64,000 nt of DNA. Source: an uncultured Eubacteriales bacterium (GTDB taxonomy: Bacteria; Bacillota; Clostridia; Christensenellales; Aristaeellaceae). Every line of letters begins with the position of its first letter. The stretch's first letter is position 1. Under the pieces are notes generated by a model, which saw only the letters and a list, made by a program, of their open reading frames with translations, did not search any database and was not told the origin of the DNA. A program made the position numbers and the translations under genes. Positions 28,022-36,453 of this stretch are shown one piece after another. The stretch lies in contig CACWZP010000027.1 in NCBI GenBank assembly GCA_902765395.1, forward strand, positions 1 through 64,000, read 5' to 3'.

Positions 28022-29851
28022 CTATTCCTGATCCCTGATTCCTGATTCCTGATCCCTCTTCTCCCTCGCCCGCAGCCAGATCATCAGCACGGTCACGTCG
28101 CCGGGGTTGATGCCGGGGATGCGGCTGGCCTGGCCCAGGGAGGCGGGGCGCTGGGCGTGAAGCTTCTGCCGGGCCTCGATGCGCAGCCCGGACATGTTCA
28201 GGTAGTCCGCGTCCGGGGGCAGGGGGGTGTCCTCCATGGCCAGGAAGCGCTGGCGGTCGGCCTGCTGGCGGGACAGGTAGCCCTCGTACTTCGCGTCAAT
28301 CTCCAGCTGCTCGCGAACGTCGGCGGGATAGTCTGAAAGCTCGGGGTGCTCGGCGCGCAGGCCTTCGTAGGTCGCCTCCGGGTGGCGCAGCTTTTCGATG
28401 AGCCGCAGCCTGTCCAGCGCCCTGCGGCCCTCGTCCGTCAGGCGCTTCTTTTCCAGCATTTTTTGGTAGCGCGCCTCGCTGACCAGCCCCGCCGCGTAGC
28501 CCTTTTCGGTGAGCCGCAGATCCGCGTTGTCCTGACGCAGCAGCAGCCGGTACTCCGCGCGGCTGGTCATCATGCGGTAGGGCTCGTCCACGCCCTTGGT
28601 GATCAGATCGTCCACCAGCACGCCGATGTAGGCGTCCGCCCGGGTGAGCAGCAGCGGCGGCTTGCCCTGCAGCCACAGCGCGGCGTTCACGCCCGCGTAC
28701 AGCCCCTGGGCGGCGGCCTCCTCGTAGCCGGAGGTGCCGTTGATCTGCCCGGCGCAGTACAGGCCCTCCACCTGCCGCGCCGCGAAGGTGTTGGTCAGCT
28801 GGGTGGGGTCGATGCAGTCGTATTCGATGGCGTAGGCCAGCCGCAAAAGCCGCGCGCGCTCCAGCCCCGGTATGGAGGCGTAGATTTCCCGCTGCACGTC
28901 CTCGGGCATGGAGGTGGACATGCCCTGGGCGTACCATTCCACGGTGTTCAGCCCCTCCGGCTCCATGAAGATGGGGTGCCGGTCCTTGTCCTTGAAGCGC
29001 ACCACCTTGTCCTCGATGGAGGGGCAGTAGCGCGCGCCGGTGCCATGGATGGTGCCGGAATACATGGGCGCGCGGTGCAGGTTCTGAAGGATGATCTCAT
29101 GGGTCCTGGGCGTGGTGTAGGTCAGGAAGCACATGGCCTTGTTCCTGAGCGTCGCCGGGTCCGTCATGAAGGAAAAGGGCACGATGGGCTCGTCGCCGTA
29201 CTGGGGCTCCATCCTGGAAAAGTCGATGGTGCGCCCGTCCAGCCGCGCGGGGGTGCCCGTCTTGAAGCGGCGGATGGAGAAGCCCAGGTCGATCAGGTTC
29301 TGCGTCAGGGCGTTGGCCGCCAGCAGGCCCTGGGGCCCGCCGTTCCAGCTGCATTCGCCGATGATGATGCGGCTGCTCAGGTATACGCCGCAGCACGCCA
29401 CCACCGCCCGGCAGGCCACCCGTCCGCCGGTGGTGGTCTCTACGCCCGCCACCCGTCCGCCCTCGACGATGATCCTGCTGACCTCCGCCTGGCGCAGCAC
29501 CAGGTTTTCGCAGTCGTCCACGGCCTTGCGCATGCGCAGCTGGTAGGCCTTCTTGTCCGCCTGGGCGCGCAGCGAGTGCACCGCCGGGCCCTTGCGGGTG
29601 TTCAGCATCCGGGACTGTATGAACACGTCGTCGATGGCCCGCCCCATCTCGCCGCCCAGGGCGTCCAGCTCCCGCACCAGGTGGCCCTTGGCGGTGCCGC
29701 CGATGGAGGGATTGCAGGGCATCATGGCCAGCGCGTCCAGGTTCAGCGTGGTCAGCAGCGTGCTCAGGCCCATGCGCGCGCAGGCCAGCGCCGCCTCGCA
29801 GCCCGCGTGGCCCGCGCCGATCACGACGACGTCGAAGATGTCGGTTGTCAT
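28022..29851 (-). CDS. mnmG: tRNA uridine-5-carboxymethylaminomethyl modification enzyme
   Basis: FAD-dependent enzyme of 609 residues that, with MnmE, modifies the wobble uridine of several tRNAs. FAD site [15 protein letters not shown] at the N-terminus, [19 protein letters not shown]-like segment read here as CSWNGGPQG, the [20 protein letters not shown] signature and the family C-terminal [10 protein letters not shown]...[19 protein letters not shown] are all present. The start at 29851 has GAGGTGAT upstream. The last ~10 residues ([10 protein letters not shown]) are encoded by a minisatellite-type repeat, not by conserved gene sequence. No mnmE lies adjacent. Confidence 0.96.
   Translation of the reverse strand: MTTDIFDVVVIGAGHAGCEAALACARMGLSTLLTTLNLDALAMMPCNPSIGGTAKGHLVRELDALGGEMGRAIDDVFIQSRMLNTRKGPAVHSLRAQADKKAYQLRMRKAVDDCENLVLRQAEVSRIIVEGGRVAGVETTTGGRVACRAVVACCGVYLSSRIIIGECSWNGGPQGLLAANALTQNLIDLGFSIRRFKTGTPARLDGRTIDFSRMEPQYGDEPIVPFSFMTDPATLRNKAMCFLTYTTPRTHEIILQNLHRAPMYSGTIHGTGARYCPSIEDKVVRFKDKDRHPIFMEPEGLNTVEWYAQGMSTSMPEDVQREIYASIPGLERARLLRLAYAIEYDCIDPTQLTNTFAARQVEGLYCAGQINGTSGYEEAAAQGLYAGVNAALWLQGKPPLLLTRADAYIGVLVDDLITKGVDEPYRMMTSRAEYRLLLRQDNADLRLTEKGYAAGLVSEARYQKMLEKKRLTDEGRRALDRLRLIEKLRHPEATYEGLRAEHPELSDYPADVREQLEIDAKYEGYLSRQQADRQRFLAMEDTPLPPDADYLNMSGLRIEARQKLHAQRPASLGQASRIPGINPGDVTVLMIWLRAREKRDQESGIRDQE
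28024..28060. repeat. A/G-rich minisatellite-like repeat (copy 3)
   Basis: ATTCCTGATCCCTGATTCCTG units, read as GGAATCAGGGATCAGG on the minus strand. It overlaps the 3' end of mnmG and supplies its final codons. Confidence 0.65.
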
Positions 29852-29984
29852 GAAATCACCTCGGGGGATATTATACACGAGGGAGGGGAGGGTTCGCAAG
29901 GGGGGGGATCAGGCAATGGGCGACAGAGATAGTGGCTGGGAGATTGGGAGCCCGGGGCGTCCTACGCTGGAGATTTTTGCTCCC

Positions 29985-30013
29985 TTGAATCTTAACCTTG
30001 CCGATGCTATAAT
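29985..30013 (+). promoter_or_regulatory. alaS promoter
   Basis: TTGAAT (29985-29990), a 17-bp spacer and TATAAT (30008-30013), just upstream of the T-box leader. Confidence 0.8.
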
Positions 30014-30024
30014 AAACGCGATAT

Positions 30025-30256
30025 GAAAAGGCACAGGGGATTCGTCCATCGCTGAACCTTGAAGAGAGCCGCCGGAGGGTGCGAGGCGGCAGGCGCGCGG
30101 AGGACATGCCGTTCCCCGGGGCTTCGGCCCATGCCCCGCGCAGGAAATGGCGCGGCGGTTTTCCCCGTTATCGGAAGTCGAGAGGGCTTCGCCGAGGCGA
30201 AGTCAATCAGGGTGGTACCGCGAAGCGCATCTGTTCGTCCTTGAGATGGCAGGTGC
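30025..30256 (+). promoter_or_regulatory. T-box riboswitch leader of alaS
   Basis: The invariant T-box sequence AGGGTGGTACCGCG is at 30209-30222. Upstream, AGAGAGCCGCC...GGTGCGAGGCGGC (30064-30091) fits the conserved AGAGAG/stem I portion. After the T-box, GCGCATCTG pairs with CAGGTGCGC (30225-30253) and TATATTTTA follows, giving the terminator that uncharged tRNA binding would prevent. tRNA-Ala is inferred as the ligand from the downstream gene. I could not assign the specifier codon. Confidence 0.88.
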
Positions 30257-30263
30257 GCTATAT

Positions 30264-30357
30264 TTTAATGAGGAATTGGGAATGAGGAAACGGAACGGGA
30301 AAGGCCGTGCGGCGACTATCCCTGCTCCCTACTGCCTACTCCCTACTCCCTAAAACC
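30264..30357. repeat. A/G-rich minisatellite-like repeat (copy 4), inverted arms
   Basis: GAGGAATTGGGAATGAGGAAA on the left and TGCTCCCTACTGCCTACTCCC on the right. It sits between the T-box terminator and the alaS ribosome site, lengthening the mRNA leader. Confidence 0.65.
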
Positions 30358-30375
30358 AGAGGAGGAAGCATCCAA

Positions 30376-32331
30376 ATGAACATCCAATCCGCCAACGAGC
30401 TGCGCAGCCTGTTCCTGCGCTTCTTCGAGGAGAAGGGCCACGCCCGCATCCCCAGCGCGTCGGTCATCCCCGAGAACGATCCCACCGTGCTGTTCACCAC
30501 CGCCGGCATGCATCCGCTGGTGCCCTACCTGATGGGCGAGAAGCATCCCATGGGCACCCGGCTGACCGACGTGCAGAAGTGCATCCGCACCGGCGACATC
30601 GACGAGGTGGGCGACCCCAGCCACCTGACCTTCTTTGAAATGCTGGGCAACTGGAGCCTGGGCGACTACTTCAAGAAGGAAATGATCCCCTGGAGCTGGG
30701 AGTTCCTGACCAGCAAGGACTGGCTGGGCCTGGACCCCGACAAGCTGGCCTTCACCGTGTTTGAGGGCGACGACGACTGCCCCCGGGACGAGGAGGCGGC
30801 CAGCCTGTGGCGCGCCCAGGGCGTGAAGGACGAGAACCTGTTCTACCTGCCCAAGAAGCACAACTGGTGGGGCCCCGCCGGCATCACCGGCCCCTGCGGC
30901 CCGGACACCGAGATGTTCATCATCCGCGACCAGCCCCCCTGCGGCCCGGACTGCTCCCCCGCCTGCTCCTGCGGACGGTACCTGGAGATCTGGAACGACG
31001 TGTTCATGCAGTATGAGAAGCAGAAGGACGGCACGTTCATCCCCCTGAAGCAGAAGAACGTGGACACCGGCATGGGCCTGGAGCGCACCTACTGCGTGCT
31101 GATGGGCGCCAACACCGTGTACGAGACCGAGATCTTCTCCGGCATCATCGGCAAGATCGAGGAGCTGTCCGGCGTGAAGTACGGCCAGGACGAGGAGACC
31201 ACCCGCGCCATCCGCATCATCAGCGACCACATGCGCACCGCCACCTTCATCATCGGCGACGACCGCGGCGTGACCCCCTCCAACGTGGACCAGGGCTATG
31301 TGCTGCGCCGCCTGATCCGCCGGGCCGTGCGCCACGGCATGAAGCTGGGCATGGAGGCCGGCTTCACCTGCGAGATCGCCAAGGTCATCATCGACCAGTA
31401 CAAGGACGTGTATCCCGAGCTGGACCGCCACGCCGACTTCATCCTCGAGCAGCTGAAGCTGGAGGAGGAGCGCTTCCAGCGCACCCTGAAGAAGGGCCAG
31501 GCCGAGTTCGAGAAGGTCTACGGCAACATGAAGCGCCGTCAGGACGCCTTCACCGCCCTCAAGGCCAACAAGGCCGACCCGGACGCCGTGGCCGCCGCGC
31601 TGCGGGTGCTGCCGCCCAGCCCGGACAACAAGCCCATCATCGAACAGGTGAAGGACGGCTCCATTTCCGACGGGACCATCGACGCCCTGCTCGCCGGCTG
31701 CACCACCATGGACGGCCGCAGCGCCTTCAAGCTGTACGACACCTACGGCTTCCCGGTGGAAATCACCTGCGAGATGGCGGCGGAGAAGGGCATCAACGTG
31801 GACGTGGACGGCTTCAACGAGCGCTTCAAGAAGCACCAGGAGGCCAGCCACGCCGGCGCCGAGCAGCGCTTCAAGGGCGGCCTGCAGGACCACAGCGAGC
31901 AGACCACCAGGCTGCACACCGCCACCCACCTGCTCCACGCCGCGCTGCGCAAGGTGCTCGGCCCGGAGGTGGCCCAGAAGGGCTCCAACATCACCCCGGA
32001 ACGCCTGCGCTTCGACTTCTCCTTCGGCCGCAAGATGACCGACGAGGAGAAGGCCGAGGTGGAGCGCCTGGTGAACGAGTACATTCAGGCCGCCGTGCCC
32101 ATCACCTGCGAGGAGATGACCGTGGCCGAGGCCAAGGCCCAGGGCGCCATCGGCCTGTTCGAAAGCAAGTACGGCGAGCGGGTGAAGGTGTACACCATGG
32201 GCGAGTTCTCCAAGGAGATCTGCGGCGGCCCCCACGCCAGCAACACCGGCGACCTCAAGTCCTTCAAGATCAAGAAGGAGGAGGCCTCCTCCGCCGGCGT
32301 GCGCAGGATCAAGGCTGTCATCGGGGAATAA
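30376..32331 (+). CDS. alaS: Alanyl-tRNA synthetase, short form without C-terminal C-Ala domain
   Basis: Charges tRNA-Ala in the cytoplasm. The class II catalytic core (1-~240) has the motif 2/3 context FFEMLGNWSLGDYFKKE and GPCGPDTEMF. The editing domain has HTATH (514-518) and CGGPH (616-620), the four metal/editing ligands that clear Ser/Gly mischarging. The protein ends at residue 651, soon after the editing site, whereas the usual length is about 870. So the DHHA1/C-Ala oligomerisation region is missing. A cysteine cluster C189-x3-C193-x3-C197-x-C199 in the catalytic half could bind metal. The start at 30376 (MNIQSAN) has GAGGAGG upstream. Controlled by the T-box. Confidence 0.93.
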   Translation: MNIQSANELRSLFLRFFEEKGHARIPSASVIPENDPTVLFTTAGMHPLVPYLMGEKHPMGTRLTDVQKCIRTGDIDEVGDPSHLTFFEMLGNWSLGDYFKKEMIPWSWEFLTSKDWLGLDPDKLAFTVFEGDDDCPRDEEAASLWRAQGVKDENLFYLPKKHNWWGPAGITGPCGPDTEMFIIRDQPPCGPDCSPACSCGRYLEIWNDVFMQYEKQKDGTFIPLKQKNVDTGMGLERTYCVLMGANTVYETEIFSGIIGKIEELSGVKYGQDEETTRAIRIISDHMRTATFIIGDDRGVTPSNVDQGYVLRRLIRRAVRHGMKLGMEAGFTCEIAKVIIDQYKDVYPELDRHADFILEQLKLEEERFQRTLKKGQAEFEKVYGNMKRRQDAFTALKANKADPDAVAAALRVLPPSPDNKPIIEQVKDGSISDGTIDALLAGCTTMDGRSAFKLYDTYGFPVEITCEMAAEKGINVDVDGFNERFKKHQEASHAGAEQRFKGGLQDHSEQTTRLHTATHLLHAALRKVLGPEVAQKGSNITPERLRFDFSFGRKMTDEEKAEVERLVNEYIQAAVPITCEEMTVAEAKAQGAIGLFESKYGERVKVYTMGEFSKEICGGPHASNTGDLKSFKIKKEEASSAGVRRIKAVIGE

Positions 32332-32339
32332 AACAGAGC

Positions 32340-32401
32340 CACGGGGACAGGTTTCCTGACTCACCGTTGTCAGCAGGTGAGTTAGGAAACCCATCCCCGT
32401 G
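32340..32401. repeat. Palindrome with 26-bp arms (REP/MITE-like)
   Basis: Arms 32340-32365 and 32376-32401 match at 23 of 26 positions (CACGGGGACAGGTTTCCTGA outside to inside) with a 10-base loop. It may also end alaS transcription. The sequence resembles palindromes mobilised by REP-associated Y1 transposases, but none is present here. Confidence 0.65.
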
Positions 32402-32461
32402 ACTTTATTGCATTATCAAAGGCATAAATCCAAAGCTCAGTTTCCGCGAAGGAGGGATACC

Positions 32462-33430
32462 ATGGGTATCGATTTGGGGAAGTTGTTTAACGACGCGGTA
32501 AAAGGAGTCTCCGATTTTATCGATAAAACCGGCAAGGATATTGCGAAGGCTATTGATCAAAACGGGGATGGAAAGCTTGATCTTTCTGACATCCAGACCG
32601 TATCGGACAGGATTCAGGCAAGTCAGGCGGAAGCTCGGCGCAAAGCTGATCTTGAGAGACTAAAACCTCTGTTTCTGGATGACTCCGAACGAGCTGAGTT
32701 CGTTATGCCCAAAATGATCCTTGTAGCGGAGATGGATAAGGCTCATGCTGATAATCCAGTCTGCGAAGGCTCTGTTGGATTCAAAACCGTTGTGGATGAT
32801 ATGTCCGCAATTACAATTTATCGGGATCGGATTGACGACTTCGGTCTGACATTCTATCCAGAGCTTGAAAACAATGTATATTATGTCGATCCCTGCGACA
32901 GGAACCATTATATTTCGCTGGATGATTACTTTTCATTCATGAAAATGCAACGAGTGGCTGAGTTGCAGCGAATTGCTCAATCGCTTGGGGCAACTCACTT
33001 TAAGGTGACTTACAAAGAAAAAAGCAAATCTGTTGCATCAAAAACAGTTGATGCCGCTCTCGCAGCGAAGGCTGGAAAAGAAGGTGTAGACACGAAAGCA
33101 AGCCGCTCAATTCATGATTCTTCATTGGCGTCCATAAGCATTGAAGCAGAGATGAGATTTCCAGGGCATGCTCCGATCAGGCCAGAACTACACTATCTGA
33201 AAAAAGAAATCAACATCGTTAATCTGATCGAGATGAGAATGGATCCACTTTCTCCTCTGCAACAACAACGTTTCAATATCGAACTGAGCAATTCCTCTGG
33301 GATTCGAGAAAAGGATGCGGTCAAAATTGACGCTATGCTGAAGTCAATGAAGATTTCAGGAAATACTACCGTTGTGGCTGAAGTGCAGAATGAAGCACGA
33401 CGCATACTCGAATATGAAATTGATTTCTAA
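32462..33430 (+). CDS. Uncharacterised protein with EF-hand-like calcium loop
   Basis: 322 residues, not recognised. The N-terminus is amphipathic (LFNDAVKGVSDFIDKTGKDIAKAI), followed by a canonical 12-residue calcium loop DQNGDGKLDLSD (32-43). The rest is soluble alpha/beta sequence with no signal peptide or membrane segment. GAAGGAGGG precedes the start. Base composition and codon use are much AT-richer than the neighbours (TTA, ATA, AAA common), so recent acquisition is likely. It lies between a palindromic repeat and a broken Xre gene in an accessory-looking patch. Confidence 0.7.
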   Translation: MGIDLGKLFNDAVKGVSDFIDKTGKDIAKAIDQNGDGKLDLSDIQTVSDRIQASQAEARRKADLERLKPLFLDDSERAEFVMPKMILVAEMDKAHADNPVCEGSVGFKTVVDDMSAITIYRDRIDDFGLTFYPELENNVYYVDPCDRNHYISLDDYFSFMKMQRVAELQRIAQSLGATHFKVTYKEKSKSVASKTVDAALAAKAGKEGVDTKASRSIHDSSLASISIEAEMRFPGHAPIRPELHYLKKEINIVNLIEMRMDPLSPLQQQRFNIELSNSSGIREKDAVKIDAMLKSMKISGNTTVVAEVQNEARRILEYEIDF

Positions 33431-33657
33431 GCCGAGACCATGAATCAGATATTCAAACATTGACGCAATTGGCAGACTATTTCAACACCTCCGTGGATTT
33501 CACCATCGGCCACACCGACATCAAGGACCCCTTCGACAAAACGGAAGCGTTTCATTTAAACAGCGCCGAAGGTGACCTGATCGCCAAATACCGCGCCCTG
33601 TCCCTGAAGGAGCGCGCGTGCGTTCAGCAGGTGGTGGAGACCTTGTTGGACAAGTGA
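33424..33657 (+). pseudogene. Xre-family regulator remnant (5' part missing)
   Basis: The frame open from 33424 reads ESDIQTLTQLADYFNTSVDFTIG, the last helices of a Cro/CI HTH domain. A tail ending LSLKERACVQQVVETLLDK follows, as in chromosomal Xre regulators. The first helices, including the recognition helix, are missing and are replaced by the AT-rich gene at 32462, whose end abuts. A TTG at 33460 could give 65 residues, but these could not form a DNA-binding domain. Confidence 0.7.
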
Positions 33658-33668
33658 CTTGCCTGACG

Positions 33669-33689
33669 GCCCGCCCCGGCGGGCTTTTT
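33669..33689 (+). terminator. Terminator
   Basis: GCCCGCC/GGCGGGC with a very short loop and five T, 12 bases after the stop at 33657. Confidence 0.85.
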
Positions 33690-33714
33690 GTATGCCCATT
33701 TTCCTCCCCGGGGA

Positions 33715-33744
33715 TTGCGAACCTGCGCAAGGCTGTGTTATAAT
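33715..33744 (+). promoter_or_regulatory. Promoter of the 33801 gene
   Basis: TTGCGA (33715-33720), an 18-bp spacer and TATAAT (33739-33744), 56 bp before the start codon. Confidence 0.7.
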
Positions 33745-33800
33745 GTAACATATTGGAAAGATTTCCGAGCCTGCGGGCGGGGACAATGGGAGGAAGACGC

Positions 33801-36113
33801 ATGAAATCACGCGGATGGCTGTGCGTGCTGCTGGCGCTGATCCTGGCGCTGGGCGGCCTGACGGCGTTTGCCGAGGAGACCATGGTTTCCGGGGAGATGG
33901 CGATGGCCGCCCTGGAGACGGAGGCGGTGGAGGCCCCCGTGGAGGAGGTCGAAGCCGTGCTGGGCGAGGAAGAGGCGGAGGCGCTGCCCAATATGCCCCA
34001 GGACCAGGACCTTCCCGCGGAGGGCGATCAGCCCATGAGCGTGGAGACGGACGTGCTGCCCCCGGAGGCGCCTCAGGAAGGGGCGCCCCAGGCGGAGGCC
34101 GCCGGCCCGCTTCAGGCGCTGACCCTGCCCGGGAGCCTGACCATCGGCCTGAAGGAGAAGCTGACTTTGGCGCCCGCGGCCACGCCGTCCGGGGCGGTCT
34201 ACAGCCTGAGCTGGAAGAGCAGCAAGAAGAAGATCGTGGCCGTGGACGCCGCCACCGGCGTGATCACCGGCAAGAAGAAGGGCAGCGCCACCATCACCGT
34301 CACCGCGGACAACGGCGTGACGGCCAGCGTGAAGGTCACGGTGGTGAACGGCCCCAAGAAGGTGACCCTCGCCGCGCCGGAGAAGGCGGGCGTGGGCGAC
34401 AATTTCGCCTGCAAGGTGACCTATACCGCCAAGACCGGCGGCAGCTATAAGCTGACCAGCGACAACGAGGGCGTTTTGAAGGTGGAGGCCGACGGCAGCG
34501 TCACGGCGCTGGCCCAGGGCACGGCCACGCTGACCGCCACCGCCTACAACGGCAAGAAGGGCAGCGCGACGGTGCAGGTGCTGGCCGCGCCCACGACCAT
34601 GTGGCTGAATCAGACCGAGGCCACCCTGGGCCAGGGCGGCACGCTGAAGCTGACCGCCGGGATGCCCGACGGCCAGGCCGGCGTGCTGAAGTACGCCAGC
34701 TCCAACAGCGGCGTCGCCACCGTGGGCGCCGACGGCGTGGTGACCGGCGCGGCCCTGGGCACGGCGGTGATCACCGCCCGCACCACCGGCGGCATCGAGG
34801 ATGCCTGCACGGTGCAGGTGCTGCCCGCGCCGAAGTCGCTGGCGCTGAGCACCAAGAAGATCACGCTGGGCGTGGGCCAGGAGGTCCAGCTGGGCGTGAC
34901 GCCCCAGCCGGAGGGCTCGGCCTGCACGCTGACCTACAAGAGCAGCAAGGGCAAGATCGCTGCGGTGTCCGCCGACGGCGTCATCACCGCAAAGAAGAAG
35001 GGCGCCAGCACCATCACGGTCAAGGCCCACAACGGCGTCAGCGCCAAGGTGAAGGTGACCGTGAAGGCCGCGCCGAAGAAGGTCTCCCTGACGCTGGACA
35101 TGCCCTGGCTGTCCGTGGGCGACACCACCGCCGCCCGGGCCAAGCTGCCCAAGAACACCGCCGGTACCGTGACCTTTGCGAGCGACAATCCCGCCGTGGC
35201 CACTGTGGCCGCCAACGGCACGGTGACCGCCGTGGCCGAGGGCACGGCCAACATCATCGCGACCACCTTCAACGGCAAGACGGCCAGCGCCGCCGTCACC
35301 GTGGGCGCGAGGCCTTCCGGCGATGGCCAGGGCGCGGTGGACGGCCCCTTCGAGATCACCTTCATGAACATCGGCCGCAACGACGGCATACTGATCCACT
35401 GCGGCGGCGAGTGGGCCTTCATCGATTCCGGCATGCACCAGCAGGGCGTCACCGCCGTGAAGTACATGGCCGGCCAGGGTGTGGACAAGCTGAAGTACTA
35501 CATCGGCAGCCATGCCCACAAGGACCACGTGGGCGGCGCGCCCTACATCCTGGCCAAGATCCCCACCGGCCAGGTGATCATCCCCCACGCCACCGTGGGC
35601 ACCCAGATCAAGAAGTTCGCCACCAACGACGCCGAGAAGAAGGCCGTCAGGGCCGCCAGCTACCACGTGGTGAAGCGGGGCGAGAAGTTCTGGATCGGCG
35701 GTGCCGAGTGCCTGGTGCTGGGCCCGGTGAAGATCCTCAAGTGCAACCCGGGCGACACCGCCGAAAACTCCAATTCGCTGGTGCTGCGCGTCACCTACGG
35801 CAGCAACACTTTCCTGCTCACCGGCGACGCCACCGGCTCGGAGATCACCAGCATCCAGAAGGCCAGCCCCGGCTGCCTCAAGGCCCAGGTGTACAAGAAC
35901 GCGCACCACAACGGCACGCAGAAGTACGCCGCCAAGCTGTGCCACCCGCAGATCACCATATTCTCCACCAGCAACAAGGCCCAGCCGGCCTCCAGCTTCG
36001 TCAGCTACCTCAAGAAGCTGGGCAGCAAGGTGTATATCACCTCCGGCAACCGCAACGGCCACGTGAAGATCATCTCCGACGGCACGAATATGTCGGTGGT
36101 GACGCAGAAGTAA
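33801..36113 (+). CDS. Secreted protein with five BIG2 domains and C-terminal metallo-beta-lactamase fold
   Basis: 770 residues. Signal peptide 1-25 (ends LTAFAEE), an acidic/proline linker (30-105), five group-2 Ig-like domains (about 108-505) and a metallo-beta-lactamase domain (about 515-770) with SHAHKDH near 570 and the second metal-site context LLTGDATGSE and NAHHNGT. It is closest in this window to the 3757-5505 product but has the enzyme domain at the other end. No LPxTG. The start at 33801 is set by GGGAGG. Possibly a cell-wall-associated hydrolase or nuclease; substrate unknown. Confidence 0.85.
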   Translation: MKSRGWLCVLLALILALGGLTAFAEETMVSGEMAMAALETEAVEAPVEEVEAVLGEEEAEALPNMPQDQDLPAEGDQPMSVETDVLPPEAPQEGAPQAEAAGPLQALTLPGSLTIGLKEKLTLAPAATPSGAVYSLSWKSSKKKIVAVDAATGVITGKKKGSATITVTADNGVTASVKVTVVNGPKKVTLAAPEKAGVGDNFACKVTYTAKTGGSYKLTSDNEGVLKVEADGSVTALAQGTATLTATAYNGKKGSATVQVLAAPTTMWLNQTEATLGQGGTLKLTAGMPDGQAGVLKYASSNSGVATVGADGVVTGAALGTAVITARTTGGIEDACTVQVLPAPKSLALSTKKITLGVGQEVQLGVTPQPEGSACTLTYKSSKGKIAAVSADGVITAKKKGASTITVKAHNGVSAKVKVTVKAAPKKVSLTLDMPWLSVGDTTAARAKLPKNTAGTVTFASDNPAVATVAANGTVTAVAEGTANIIATTFNGKTASAAVTVGARPSGDGQGAVDGPFEITFMNIGRNDGILIHCGGEWAFIDSGMHQQGVTAVKYMAGQGVDKLKYYIGSHAHKDHVGGAPYILAKIPTGQVIIPHATVGTQIKKFATNDAEKKAVRAASYHVVKRGEKFWIGGAECLVLGPVKILKCNPGDTAENSNSLVLRVTYGSNTFLLTGDATGSEITSIQKASPGCLKAQVYKNAHHNGTQKYAAKLCHPQITIFSTSNKAQPASSFVSYLKKLGSKVYITSGNRNGHVKIISDGTNMSVVTQK

Positions 36114-36117
36114 AGGG

Positions 36118-36452
36118 AAGAGGGGCGGCGCAGCGCCGCCAAAAAGTACCGTTCCCCGGTCCCCTATTGGAAACAGCTTCCAGAAGGGGAACCGAGGAAC
36201 GGATTTTTTTGGCGGCCTGCGCTCGCTGTTCAGTGAAGCTTCGCGTTCGGCACCCTGCGCCGAGCCGCTCGCTTCAATTCACGACTCGGCAGGCCGCCCT
36301 GTCGGCAGGCCGCCCTGTGAGAGGGGAGCAGCGAGGAGCGTGGCAGTCCTGAATGGGGTGCCCCACCACCGCAAGCGGTCCCCCTCCCCATTGAGATGGG
36401 GAGGCTTGGGTTTGTGCGTAATCCTGCAGGGGCGGCGCTGCGCCGCCCGTAT
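36118..36452 (-). repeat. Composite palindromic repeat, copy R4
   Basis: R1 in inverted orientation. Its right half (36310-36400) is the reverse complement of 3265-3350, including AGTCCTGAATGGGGTGCCCC. The core between GGCGGCCTGC and GGCAGGCCGCC differs from R1 but keeps GCGCAGGGTG and GCGAAG blocks. It ends in GGGGCGGCGCTGCGCCGCCC (36432-36450), next to the ppaC stop. No gene in 36114-36453. Confidence 0.75.
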
Positions 36453-36453
36453 C

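Noticed and set aside
30014-30375. Small ORFs within the alaS leader as genes
   Set aside because: They run through the T-box structure and the minisatellite; the conserved T-box sequence explains this region.
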